Source of the DNA: Schizophyllum amplum
Taxonomy: Eukaryota; Basidiomycota; Agaricomycetes; Agaricales; Schizophyllaceae
Direction of reading: 5' to 3'
DNA length: 64,000 nucleotides
NCBI GenBank assembly: GCA_007026445.1
Contig: VDMD01000001.1
Location: 2,666,001-2,730,000, forward strand
The notes below the pieces were generated by a model. It was not told the DNA's origin, ran no database searches, and saw only the letters and a list, made by a program, of their open reading frames with translations. The position numbers and the translations under genes are program-made. Below, piece after piece: positions 10,526 to 20,976 of the stretch (positions within the stretch are counted from its first letter, which is position 1; each line of letters begins with the position of its first letter).

Positions 10526-11732
10526 ATGGTTCGGTCCTCGCTCAGCTTCGTTGCCGTCTCTTTGGCACTTGCTCTTTCCGCTTCCGCATGCCCCAAGATG
10601 TTCTGCCGCAAACAGACCGTGCCCCCCGAAGCGACCAAGCTCGCAGTCGACGAGGATACCAACGAGATCATCGCCTTCGATGCCAGCGGCAACAACCTGG
10701 GTTATGTAGAGCGTATCACCGGCGCACCGCTCACCCGTCGTGGCGGCTCGTGTACTGCTCTCAGCTCCGACGACGTACAGAAGTGTGAGTCCTTCGTCCA
10801 TCGCAACGGTTGATCTCTCCGGTTTACCGAGCCACTTCAGTACCCGGCTGGAACAAGCTCGTCCAGCAGGCGAACGATAACTGGGGCGATCACAAGCACA
10901 GGACCATTACCAACGACGAGGACGTGCGTAATTGATCTTATTTATTATATGCTCGCGAACGTCTGATCACACGTAGTATCCTGAGCAGGGTGCGCAAATC
11001 TGCGCCCAGGACGCCGGTGACATCGCCGTCAGTGGCGATCCCGAATGTTCGTCCTCGACGCAGACGCTTTCCGCCGGCGTCAGGGACACTACGGGCATCG
11101 CCACCGTCTCTCAGACGACCGGTACGAGCTACTCATCCTCGCAGACTGTTACTCGTGCGTAATATCATGCATTAGGATTGACTTGTTGCCCATTCTGACG
11201 CGCCCATAGAGGAGTCCTCGCTCGCCGTTGGCCAGAGCGTCGACGTAAAGGTTGGCATCCCTGAGGTCGCAGATGTGACCTTTTCAACGTCGCTCACTGC
11301 GACTTTCTCGAACAGCCTCTCAACAACGTATGTTTTGTATCGAGCACGCTTGATCCACATTCCTGATAACTTTGCGTGCAGGACGACGTCCACCAACAAT
11401 CAGCAGAGCACTCAGACGGTTGCGATGGACATCCCCAAGGACTCCACCTGCGCCATTACGTATACGCAGACGACTTGCACGACGAAGGGATCTGGCCAGG
11501 TTCCCTTCACCGCCACCGGTTGGGCGTGGTTTGAGTACGAGGACAAGCAGCAAGGACACTACAAGTGTACGCACGCTTTCACGCGGTAAATTTCATGCAG
11601 AGAGCTAACAGTCTTACTCCAGGGGCCCTCAACATGGACGCGATCCTTTCCGATGATGAGCGCTCGTCGTACATGAAGTTTGACTCCGTCGTCACCACGG
11701 ACACCAAGGGCGACTATAATGCGAGCTGCTAA
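10526..11732 (+). CDS. Secreted protein with aerolysin/ETX-MTX2-like pore-former pattern, tandem copy 2
   Basis: Six exons (10526-10784, 10841-10923, 10977-11154, 11210-11327, 11382-11566, 11623-11732) give 310 residues. Exons 2-6 have exactly the same lengths as in copy 1 (83, 178, 118, 185 and 110 nt), so the pair comes from a whole-gene tandem duplication. Shared marks are the signal peptide, the AFDASG motif in the propeptide-like part, the LTRRGGSC dibasic junction, the Ser/Thr-rich amphipathic stretch, PKDSTC and a VPFTATGWAWFEY strand. The greatest divergence lies just after the signal peptide, where this copy has two extra Cys residues (CPKMFCRK). Fold and role are inferred as for copy 1. 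The frame is intact. Confidence 0.6.
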
Positions 11733-12319
11733 GTGTATATCCCTGCGCCTATCTCGCACATGTTGAAGGACACGAGGAGGGCAAACTCAACGATGCTTAC
11801 GCTCCAAGCAACGGCCACAACATCATCGAGGGGCACGTTATGTATTAGGCAAATCATCACACTCATTACTTATCTATTGTCATGCCTTCTATATGGATCC
11901 CTATATAATGTGCCATATATACAGGCTGTCTGAGGTATCTACGGTGGTCTCTTGAATTAGAATTTGGGGAGTACATAGCTGTACGTGGGTATCGAAGCCA
12001 GCGTCCCAAGTTCAACTTTGCACGTGACACGCCGGGAACTGCCGGACGACTTGTGTGAGCTCTGACTCTCTTGCCGTCGGCTCCCGTCTCCTTCTCAGCG
12101 ACTACAATTGCATCTTTGCTCTTTCACGGCCTTTACGATCAGCTGTCGCTATAAGCATGCATATACAGCATCACAGGTACGAGAAAGAGGACGGGGACAG
12201 GCAGCGCTGCATCCGCGGTTCCGAGCAGGTCCCAGGATGGATGACATGCCTTAACTCACGAGCTGACTCTCCTCTTCCTCTTTCTTGTCTTCCGTGTGAG
12301 GTAGTCTTGACCAGACTTC
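11733..12319. other. Intergenic, no gene recognised
   Basis: This is the 3' region of the second secreted-protein gene, AT-rich near 11850-11940, followed by the 5' region of the nucleotidase gene. No other feature was seen. Confidence 0.45.
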
Positions 12320-14215
12320 ATGTCCGTAGACGACGAGCAGTGGCTCACGATCGCCATCGCTCACTTCAACGACGTCGTACGTTAGCCGATATTGAACATC
12401 GCATCCGTAGTGCTCATACCCCACTAATTTTTGCAGTACCATGTTAACAACGCAACTCGCATCGCCCGATTTGCCACAAGCGTCTCACAAGCCAACACCG
12501 ATTTCGCCGTCTTCAGCGGGGACGCCTTCAGCCCCTCCATTGAAAGCAGCATCCTCAAGGGTGAGCACATCGTCCCCGTGCTCAACCACCTCTCCGTAGA
12601 CGTTGCGTGCTACGGAAATCATGGTGCACATCCTCTTTCCGTCTTCTCAACTCACTCACAGATTGCATTAGACTTCGACTTTGGCGAACAGGGCCTCGTC
12701 GCGCTCTCTGCCAGTGCACCTTCCCCTGGCTCCTCTCCAACGCAACCTCTCCACGTGGCGTCCTCCTCGCATCCGCGCATTCCCACCTCATCAAGGAGGT
12801 TGGCTCTCTACGGTTGGCTCTCTACGGATCGGGTTCTTTGGCCTCGCTGGAACGTATGTATCCCTCCCAGTGTGCCCGGCGTAGCGCGACACTAGCCTCC
12901 AAGCCGCAGCGACTGGCCGTCAAACTGCCAGCACCTCCCCTTCGACACGCGCATCGAGGATCCAGCCGTGTGCGCGGAACGCGTAGCCCTGGAGCTGCGC
13001 GAGAAGCACGGCGCGGATGTGGTGATCGCCATAACGCACATGCGGCTGGAGGAGGACGTGGGGGTGGCGGCGCACGTCGACCTCGTCCTCGGAGGGCACG
13101 ATCACGAGTACATCTTACATGGGAATCAGTATACGTGCGTGGGGGACCACGCCGAGGGCGACATCCGCATCGTCAAGTCCGGCAGGGACTTTCGCGAGTT
13201 CAGCATTGTAAAAATGCACGTGGAGCGGCGAGCAGGACGCTCATGTGCAGATAACATGGAAGGTATGCTCGACTTGACGCCAATGCTCCGGCGACGCTCA
13301 TTTGTGCATGCAGTAGACCACATCCGGGAGCCCAGCTTCGGTTTCGAGGACCCCCGCATGCTCGCCGCCATCGCCTCCGTTGACCACCGCATCGCGTCTG
13401 TGTCGCACAGTCGCGTCGCGTACACCGCCGCCCCCTGCACGGACAGACCTTCCACATCCGGAGCGCGGAGGCCAATCTGGGTAACCTCCTCGCCGGCGCG
13501 GTGCGCACCTTCTATAGCACCGACTTCGCGTTTGTGAATTCGGGAAGCGTGAGGTGTGATAGAGTGATTCCAGAGGGTGTCTTGACGGTGCGGGATATTA
13601 TAGGTGAGGATATTTCGCAGAGTTCATGCGAAGGCGTGACCAACAGTGCACCTTCAGACATCGTCCCATTCGATAACCCGTGGGTGGTGAAGTGAGTCCC
13701 CGGGCGCATCATCTTGGCAGCACTAGAGAATTCGGTGTCCGACATGCGCAGCGACGGGAGGTCTCTGCAAATATCGGGTCTATCGATCGTGGTCGACCTG
13801 CGCCGGAAGGAGACGCGCGTGCTCTCAGCCACTGTGCGCCATCTGCCTCGACGGCCCTCTCGACCGCTGTGTCGCCTGACGTCCCCCTCTCACCCGACGC
13901 TATGTACACGGTAGCGATGCAGCGGTTCATCGCGGAGGGTTTTGACGGTCACGGGCTCTTCCGCGACTGCGAGAGCCTGGTCGACCTGGAGGCGGCAATG
14001 ACGGATGCATCCTGCTGATGAACCTACTGTCGCCTGAAGGACGACATGGCTCGAACAAAGGGGGCGTGGAGAGCGCGAGCGGCGCGGGTGGCACTGACCT
14101 GGGCGACATGCACGATGAGATGCTGAACCGCGCGGCGCGGGAAATTGTGGCAAGTACGAGGGATGGGCTGCCGGTACTGGCGCCCGAGGCGTCGGGACGG
14201 ATAAAGTTTTTGTGA
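12320..14215 (+). CDS. 5'-nucleotidase / calcineurin-like metallophosphoesterase, cytosolic type
   Basis: The start is MSVDDEQWLTIAIAHFNDV; its first intron is 12377-12436. Metallophosphatase motifs in order are HFNDV (motif I, with Asp/His metal ligands), FAVFSGDAFSPS (motif II), CYGNH joined to DFDFGEQ across an intron to give GNHDFD, ITHMRLEEDV (motif IV) and DLVLGGHDHEY (GHDH, motif V). The C-terminal 5'-nucleotidase substrate domain is visible as FVNSGSVRCDRVIPEGVLTVRDI and VPFDNPWVVKR. The protein ends GRIKFL at 14213-14215. No signal peptide is present, unlike secreted UshA/CD73 enzymes, so it probably hydrolyses nucleoside or other monophosphates in the cytosol. Several introns interrupt the C-terminal half, and borders near 13700-14020 are uncertain. 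Confidence 0.85.
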
Positions 14216-14634
14216 GGCGGAACATGTTTTCTGGCCAGTGTGGGAGCACTGTTGGAGCACTGCGAGGTCGGGCGGGGTCATCGGTAATCATCCGGGCGCC
14301 GTGCGTGAACAACAACGCGCTGCTGAACCGTGATACATATTCCTCGATATGTGACCTCGAATTCTCTTTGCTGCACGCATAAACTCCATTGTTCTACTTG
14401 AGCTCGGGGTTCGGGTCTGAAAGTCCCTGCGAAGTCCGTCAGCAGGACGCGTCAGACGGAGGCAATGATCAGTGACGAGGTTGTTGATGTTCCTGACGAT
14501 CGTTATATGTACGCGCGCAGCACAATAGGAAATGTTTTCCCGTCTCTGATCCCGACAAGCGAGCGCGCGGACGGACTTGTTCGCAGGCGAAGTCGGGCGG
14601 CTGGCTGCTGCAGCTCTCCACCTCCCGCCATCCC

Positions 14635-16358
14635 ATGAAGCCGTTGCTCGTCCTCGCCGCCGCACAGCTCGTCGTCGTCGTCGTCGCCCCCGTCCTCCTG
14701 CTCTGCTACATCTACGGCCGCGCCCATCAGTACTGGCTCGAGCAGGTCGGCAATGGCGTCTGGGACCCAGCATGGCCCAAGGCCCGCACGCGCTTCGTGC
14801 TCTGCATGGTCACACTCCCTATCTGGGGGGCCTGCATGGCGGCGGCGACGCTCCTGTGGGAGGGCGGCAAGCGGGGGTATGCATTGTACAACGCGCGCTA
14901 CCGAAGAGCGGACTACAGAGTCGTCATCGACATGGACGAGGACAACTCGAAGACGCGCGCACGGGCCAACAGGAACGACGGCAGGGGGGTCTGGATCGCG
15001 CTCGGCACGTTCTTGGGACTCGCATTCTGGGGACTGTATCTCCTCGCGACGTACGAGCAGCCACTCGATCACCGGTTCAAGCAGGACATCATTTCTGCTA
15101 ATCGGAACCCCCGCCCAGAGGGATACGGGGATGGAGGTGTGCCACGATACTCGTTATCTCTCTTCCTGGAGCTCACTCGTACTCAGAGAAAGTCTTCATC
15201 GCCGCCATGTTCCACAACAACGAGCGCGTCATCCCCTTCTGGACCGAGGAGTGCATCAAGCTCATACACTACCTGGGCACCGTACGCCAGTCCCCCATGC
15301 CCCCCTTCTCCACGACCGCTCACGCGCTTCACAGGACAACGTCTACGTGTCCATCGTGGAGTCCCACAGCTCCGACAACTCCCCCGACTTGTTGCGCCAA
15401 TTCAACACCACTCTATCTGAGATGCGCGTCGCGAAGCGCATCCTTGTAGACGACCAGTCCGTACTGCGGCCGTCCAGCATGGACACTTCCCCCGCGCGCA
15501 TTCAGTATCTGGCTGCGGTGCGAAACCTCGCGCTGGAACCCCTAGTAGAGCGCGGGGGATTCGAGCGGATCCTATTCAGCAACGACATCTTCATAGAAGC
15601 GGAGTCTATGCTCGAGTTGCTGCAGACTCGCGATGGTGAGTACGACATGGCCTGCGCCATCGACTTGTCCTTCTGGGGGTGAGTGCAACGGTGTAATCTC
15701 GTCTATGTGCGCATTCTCATGCTCAGGTAGACTGTACGACGCTTGGGTCACACGCGATAGCCTGGGAAGGATTCCATCGTCTCTTTGGCCGTATCTGGCG
15801 GACGAAGAGGGCATGACAGCTATCAAGAACGATGAACCGGCACCAGTCTTCACATGCTGGAACGGCATTGTCGCTATACGGGCGGACCCCTTCGTTCCAC
15901 CACACCTCCGAAGTCCCAACGGGCTATCAACGCTGCCACTTCCCCACTCGCTTCCTGAGAGCCACCCTGCCTACCCCCAGCCGCCCGACCTCTCCCCGGC
16001 GAAGACCCCGCCACTGCGCTTCCGGCACTCCACGCCTCAGGAATGCTTCTCCTCCGAGTCCTTCAACCTCCCGTACGACCTCCGCCGTCAATTCAACCTC
16101 ACCGCGATCTACATGAACCCGCGAGTCATAACAAGCTACGATTGGAATTTCTACGTGTGGTACAAATACGTGACGCGGCACTGGCTCGTGAAGTGGTTCA
16201 TCTCGCGCGTCGAGGCAGGTACGGGGATGCGGCGCGCACGTATGATTATTGGCGATGCGGAGAGGATCTGGACGTGGGATGGCGGCGAGTGCCAGCCTGT
16301 ACGCTCTTATCACCTAATGGCGCCGGAGCACACACTAATCTCCCCGCAGTGGTGGTAG
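14635..16358 (+). CDS. CAP59/CMT1-family alpha-1,3-mannosyltransferase-like glycosyltransferase
   Basis: A type II or multi-pass Golgi enzyme. The N-terminus has three hydrophobic segments: LVLAAAQLVVVVVAPVLLLC, FVLCMVTLPIWGACMAAATL and GVWIALGTFLGLAFWGLYLL. The catalytic region follows an intron (about 15137-15188): EKVFIAAMFHNNERVIPFW, DNVYVSIVESHSSDNSPDLL, ERILFSNDIFIEAESMLELL, YDMACAIDLSFWG, LYDAWVTRD, then FTCWNGIVAIRADPF and CFSSESFNLPYDLRRQF. This order is characteristic of Pfam CAP59_mtransfer, known from Cryptococcus capsule and mannosylation genes. A short last intron (about 16299-16349) gives the terminal CQPWW. The enzyme is expected to transfer mannose from GDP-mannose in the Golgi; the acceptor is unknown. 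It faces another predicted glycosyltransferase convergently. Confidence 0.88.
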
Positions 16359-16914
16359 CACGAGCTTTTACTGACGATACTGTGTATACCGACGATACCA
16401 TTTCGCGCGCCGTGTGATGAAGAGAAGAAGACCGACCAGCTCGCCCAAGTGGGAGGGCCACATACTTCGGGATAGTGGAGCCTTGCGAGGTTGATCCCAG
16501 GAAGGTGAGTTTGTCCAGTTGGCGTGTTGATCTATCGGGTATGCTGATCTTCTCGTGCGCCATGTCGCACGTCCCGTAGATCCCCCCGCAGCACGCATCA
16601 AATTCACAGAACAAGGCCCCGAGCTTGTCAACATCCTGGTATGCCTCCCGTCAACAACCACGAACTGGCTGCTCTTCACCATCCTCTATATACACGCACC
16701 TCTGGAGCGCGACCTCGCCTCTCGCACCGGCTTTGCACCCGTCCTTCGCTTTACAGTCCCAGAACCCCTCGCTTTGTACGATCGCATTCATGATAGGCCC
16801 CGCTAGGCATAACGTGTACATGTTTCCCGCCCGCATATATACAGCCTTACAGCTGTTGTATTCCTAGCCTAATATATTGCACATGTAGATGTCCACGGTG
16901 GCACTAAACCAGCA
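16359..16914. other. Convergent intergenic region
   Basis: The region between the 3' ends of two predicted glycosyltransferase genes. Short frames only; no recognised gene. Probably both 3' UTRs and terminators. Confidence 0.4.
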
Positions 16915-18474
16915 CTAAACGAACATGATATCCCGCGCGCGACCTGCGTCTGCGCCTAGCCGCAGCGCCGCGATCTGCGCACTCAAGCTGGAGTATCCGT
17001 TCCCGATAAAGACTTCCGAGCGCCGTGCGAGCTCGACGTCAACCGCGACGGCGTAGTCGGCCTCCCCCTTCACTAGTGCGAGCGTCCCGGAGTGGGTGAC
17101 CCGTCGCATGGGCCCGCCGGGCCAGCCCGCTGTGCGCGCGTGCATTGCGCTGGTGACGGCGGCTTCGAGCTTGGCGAGCTGCAGTCTTACGAGTGGGTGG
17201 TCCCATGCGGCGTCGTGGAGGATGTGCAGGACGCGGAGCGCGGGGCGGCTGCGCGCATGCAAGTCGACGAGGTCGAGGATGCGTCGGAGGGACGGGTAGC
17301 AGTGCACCAAGACGGAGGAGGCGTTGTTCGTGGAGAGAGGTGGCGCGAAGACGGCATTTTGAAGGTCGGGAAGAGTAGCCCAGGTAGTAAAGCCGGTATG
17401 GCTATCGGCGAGGGAGAGGCAGTGGCTCTCGAAATCACCTGGGCGTATGCGTCAATAAATGCCATGGCAAAGGGCAAGAACGCCAATGTACCTCTGCGTA
17501 AGTGCAAGGCCATGTAAGTATCACCCTCTGGATTTGTGGGCGACCTTAGGTTTAAGGTGGATTGCGTCCGAGCAATAGCGGCGTTGATCCCATCCGACCA
17601 CGCAAAATTATTTGCAAGATAGTTCTGATACGACGGCCACGCGACATGCAGCCCCGGTGACGCAAGAAAGCTATGGCAGCGTCAGACCTTGCGTCTGGCA
17701 GTAAGTTATTGCATGCCACTCACTTCCATGTCAATATTCGATTGTCCACCACCAAGCAACGTGCCGTGTCCGTCTCGATAGAGAATTTTGCTGTTTGCCA
17801 GCGGGTGTTGTCGCTCTCCCCGCTCACGGATAGATGAGTACGCTCCCCCTCCGAGCAAATCTCGTCATATGCGGCACTGCTTATAGAGTCGTGGGTCGCG
17901 CCAGCGAGAAATGCGGACAATGGCACGAGCTCATGTTCGCCACGTTTCCGCCATACGAACGGCTGGTAGACGTACGTCCGCCCTGTTTCTTTCGCGAGGT
18001 GGTGGTACAGGAGGATCTCCTGGACCTACATGCAGTCGGTAGATGAGTCAGTCATTCTCGCAAAGGTGGTCAAGGGCGGCTTACCTGGTTATTGAAGCCA
18101 GCGCCTTGTAGTTGCTTGAACATCACAAAGCGCTGCGGGCGTGTCTCCGTGTTGATGAGGAGCGCCCGCGATCCTTCTATTTCCTGGCGCTCGAGCGCCT
18201 CGTAGAGCGCGTATGGAGGCCAGTCGTACGTGTACAGAGCATAACAGCACAGAAAGAGTACAGAGAAAGAGAGTGTGAGATAACGCGCTCGTCGTGATCT
18301 GCTGAGCGTGATGACAGGCGCAGCTGAGGTGATCGCGAGGTCCGTGGCCGACGCTGCAAGAGGAGCGATGCGCGCAGCGAGAGAACGTGATGCTGCTGGT
18401 GCACGCGCGCAGAAGCTCAGTATTCGAGTAGGAAGCAGACGTAGGCGCGTCCTGAGGCGAAGGAGGGATGACAT
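16915..18474 (-). CDS. Type II membrane glycosyltransferase-like protein (O-fucosyltransferase-fold candidate)
   Basis: The start is the ATG at 18474 (MSSLLRLRTRLRLLPTRILS); the longer frame opens on GTG. A basic N-terminus is followed by one membrane segment, YLTLSFSVLFLCCYALYTY. The luminal part has FVMFKQLQGAGFNNQ joined by an intron to VQEILLYHHLAKETGRTYVY, a GxxNQ-type opening seen in O-fucosyltransferase-like proteins of fungi. The C-terminal exon carries LVHCYPSLRRILDLVD, LRVLHILHDAAWDHPLV and SEVFIGNGYSSLSAQIAALR, resembling the nucleotide-sugar site of POFUT/NodZ-type enzymes. The stop is at 16915-16917. At least four introns are present. The family call is from motif order, and the donor sugar is not proven. 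Confidence 0.65.
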
Positions 18475-19221
18475 GAAGACAAGATGGGCGACCAGCTGCG
18501 CCTCTCTTTTTCTCTTCGTGAGCACAGCCGCGCGCGAGCGCAGTACGCGCGCAGTTGCTGGCTGAGCCTGCGCAGTGCGCGGTGTGCCAGCAGCAATAAT
18601 AGGAGTTTGTACAGTTGCGCGAGCAAATATACAAGATACAGGACCTCTTCTGACTTTAGACCATCGTCTTCACGGTCCTGAGATGAGCGTCGGTGGCGAG
18701 AGTTGTTGTCAGTTGAACCTGTTCGGGCGTTTCAGAAGACACTGAATCGACCGAGTCCGGTCCGATCATCGGGGATGGACCCATGAAGCCAAAGCAATCA
18801 AAACAGACCACATTTATTCACATCCAAACAAAAGACTGGAATTCGGTTGCCCGAGCAGCAAAAAGCGCAAGCTCAGCGTTGTGAGACGCATTATTATCCA
18901 GACATGACATGAGTCAAGGCGGGCGGGACGCAGAGCCTCAGGCCTCACTCTCGGGCCATCACAATGGAATCACATGCTCGAGTAATACGATCATGTGACT
19001 TCATGTTCGAACTTCGGAATCGAAGTGGCCAACCTGTGGCCAACTCAAGGCCAGCTTGACCTCGGCAGACTCGTCAAGATGGTTTCTCCGGGCTTGCAAG
19101 TGCGTACATTTCCGTTTGACAATACTGTACACTTTGCATATATATGTCTGGTACTTACATTAGCTACTGGCAATAAATAGCTAGACCACACAAGAAAGCC
19201 GTCGGAGTCGCCACAGAGATA
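18475..19221. other. Intergenic, no gene recognised
   Basis: Upstream of the glycosyltransferase-like gene and downstream of the next minus-strand gene. No coding chain or RNA gene was found. Confidence 0.45.
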
Positions 19222-20332
19222 TCAGCGGGCCCCTTCCTTCCCCGATCTGGTCATCTGCAGTACATCGTCCTCCCGATCCAAGGACTGCGTAACTCTATGC
19301 TGGACCCATCCGCCAGTAAAGCACTGTCCAATCCATCCAGACACGTACCGGGCAAGCGAGCACACCAGCACGGCGTTGTATACCACCACATGCGGTCCAT
19401 ATAGGGCAATATGCAGCCACCAGAGTATCGTCCGGGCCGCGCATAGTCCAGGAAGGCCATTTACAAGCACTGACGCCCACCCAATCCAGAGGCCGGTGAG
19501 CAGATCGAGACCGGTATTGAGCCTGGCAGGGTCCGATTGTGTCAGATGCGAGCGGTAGACGTGAAGGGGAGAGAGCGAGTAGGCAGATGCAAATTTCATG
19601 AACGAGCATGCCACTTACCATGTGTCAATTTTCTGCCCGGGAGTCTCGTACACTATGACGAAAGGCCGCCAGGTCACGCCGAGGGTGTGCTCGGGGACGC
19701 GATTGCTGTATATTGGTCGCGTGTCGTTGTGCATTTTAGTAAGCAAGTCAATAGCCGTCAGAAGCGGTCTACTCGTCGAAACATCGACACAAACTTACAG
19801 TCGCAGCCAGCTCCACCACTTGAGCGCGCACCACGCGATAGTGCGTGCCAGCCACACGAGGACGGAGAGCGCGGCGGGGGTGCGTAGGATGGCGGTGGGT
19901 GAAGGCATGGACGCGGTGGCGGGTATGCGTGGGACCGAGTCAATCGAAGGCATGGTGGCGGCGGGTGACGTCGTGAACATGGCCAGGGCGACGATGATAG
20001 CCGACACCTGCGTCGAGGTTAGCGCATGGTTGGAAGGAAGGACAAAGGAAGGAAGTGGAACGCACTTGCATGCCGGCCCACATCATGCGCCACATAAGGG
20101 CGGACGTTCGGCGAGCGTAGAGGTTGCGTTCTAGTACTGAAGTCGTGAAACTGTACGCGCGAGCGATGGGGCTACGAGCGAGAGGTTGTAGGCGAAGTGT
20201 GACGGGGACGGAAGAAGGCGGGCGACACGCGAGTGCAGGCGGCGGCGCGTTTCGCGCACCCATCCGCGTGTCTGCCCTCGAATGTCGAAAACATGCTTTC
20301 TCTGAGTCTACCACCGAGGGCGCGGCTGTCAT
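19222..20332 (-). CDS. Unknown integral membrane protein
   Basis: I do not recognise the family. Four exons join cleanly on the minus strand. The start is ATG 20332 (MTAAPSVVDSEKACFR) and the first exon ends MWAGMQ. The second opens VSAIIVALAMFTTSP and ends in SVLVWLARTIAWCALKWWSW. The intron that follows has a TACTAA branch point and a CAG acceptor. The third exon reads VPEHTLGVTWRPFVIVYETP. The last opens LNTGLDLLTGLWIGWASVLV and continues ILWWLHIALYGPHVVVYNAV. Phases agree at each junction, which argues that the model is real. About four or five membrane spans are predicted, with a charged C-terminal tail ending GKEGAR. Confidence 0.65.
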
Positions 20333-20976
20333 GCTGTGAGGGATGAGTGGGTGGAGCGCGAGAAGCAGTCCGCTAATGTCAGAATAGAAAGACCTAAGGG
20401 GGAGGGGAGCGCTGAAAGGCGACGATCGATTGGTCGGTGATTCTTATGAAGGGACGTAGGTAACATGCGACCAGGGACGTTGACGTTGAGTGGAGAAAGT
20501 ACTGCCACTCTGACGCTGGACGGCTATTGGACGCTGCCGAACATCTCGTGTCGTAGGCGACGTGCGACGAGAAAGGTGTGATGCATCGAGGTGCTCTGCC
20601 GGAAACGATGAAGAGCTAGCTGCGTGCAATCAGATCATCAAATACATTGGACAGTGCAAAGTACTCACAGTATTGATTAGACAGCGGGTGGCGGCGTGTA
20701 GGTCGTGAGAGCGCCGTCAGCCTGTCGTTCTCAGACTTCCGACAACACACTATCTTCCCAAGCTCAAACTATGAAGTAGCGCACCTTTGGACATGCATGT
20801 AGTTCGCGATGGGCAAGTCAATACCAGGTCAGTTGCGTCGAGGAGATGTGCATGATAGCTATGAGTTCACCGTCTTCAGGTGCTCCTCGTCACTCGATGC
20901 AGGCACCTAGAGGTATCGTGCATAGGCATCCTACTTGTGCTTGTTTTACAATGTCGAAGATACCTTGTACTCGCCG
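20333..20976. other. Intergenic, no gene recognised
   Basis: Upstream region of the unknown membrane protein and downstream region of the Tapt1-like gene. Nothing else is supported. Confidence 0.45.

Noticed and set aside
14677..14700. GTC trinucleotide run as a microsatellite
   Set aside because: It lies inside the first membrane span of the mannosyltransferase and encodes a valine run, so it is coding sequence.
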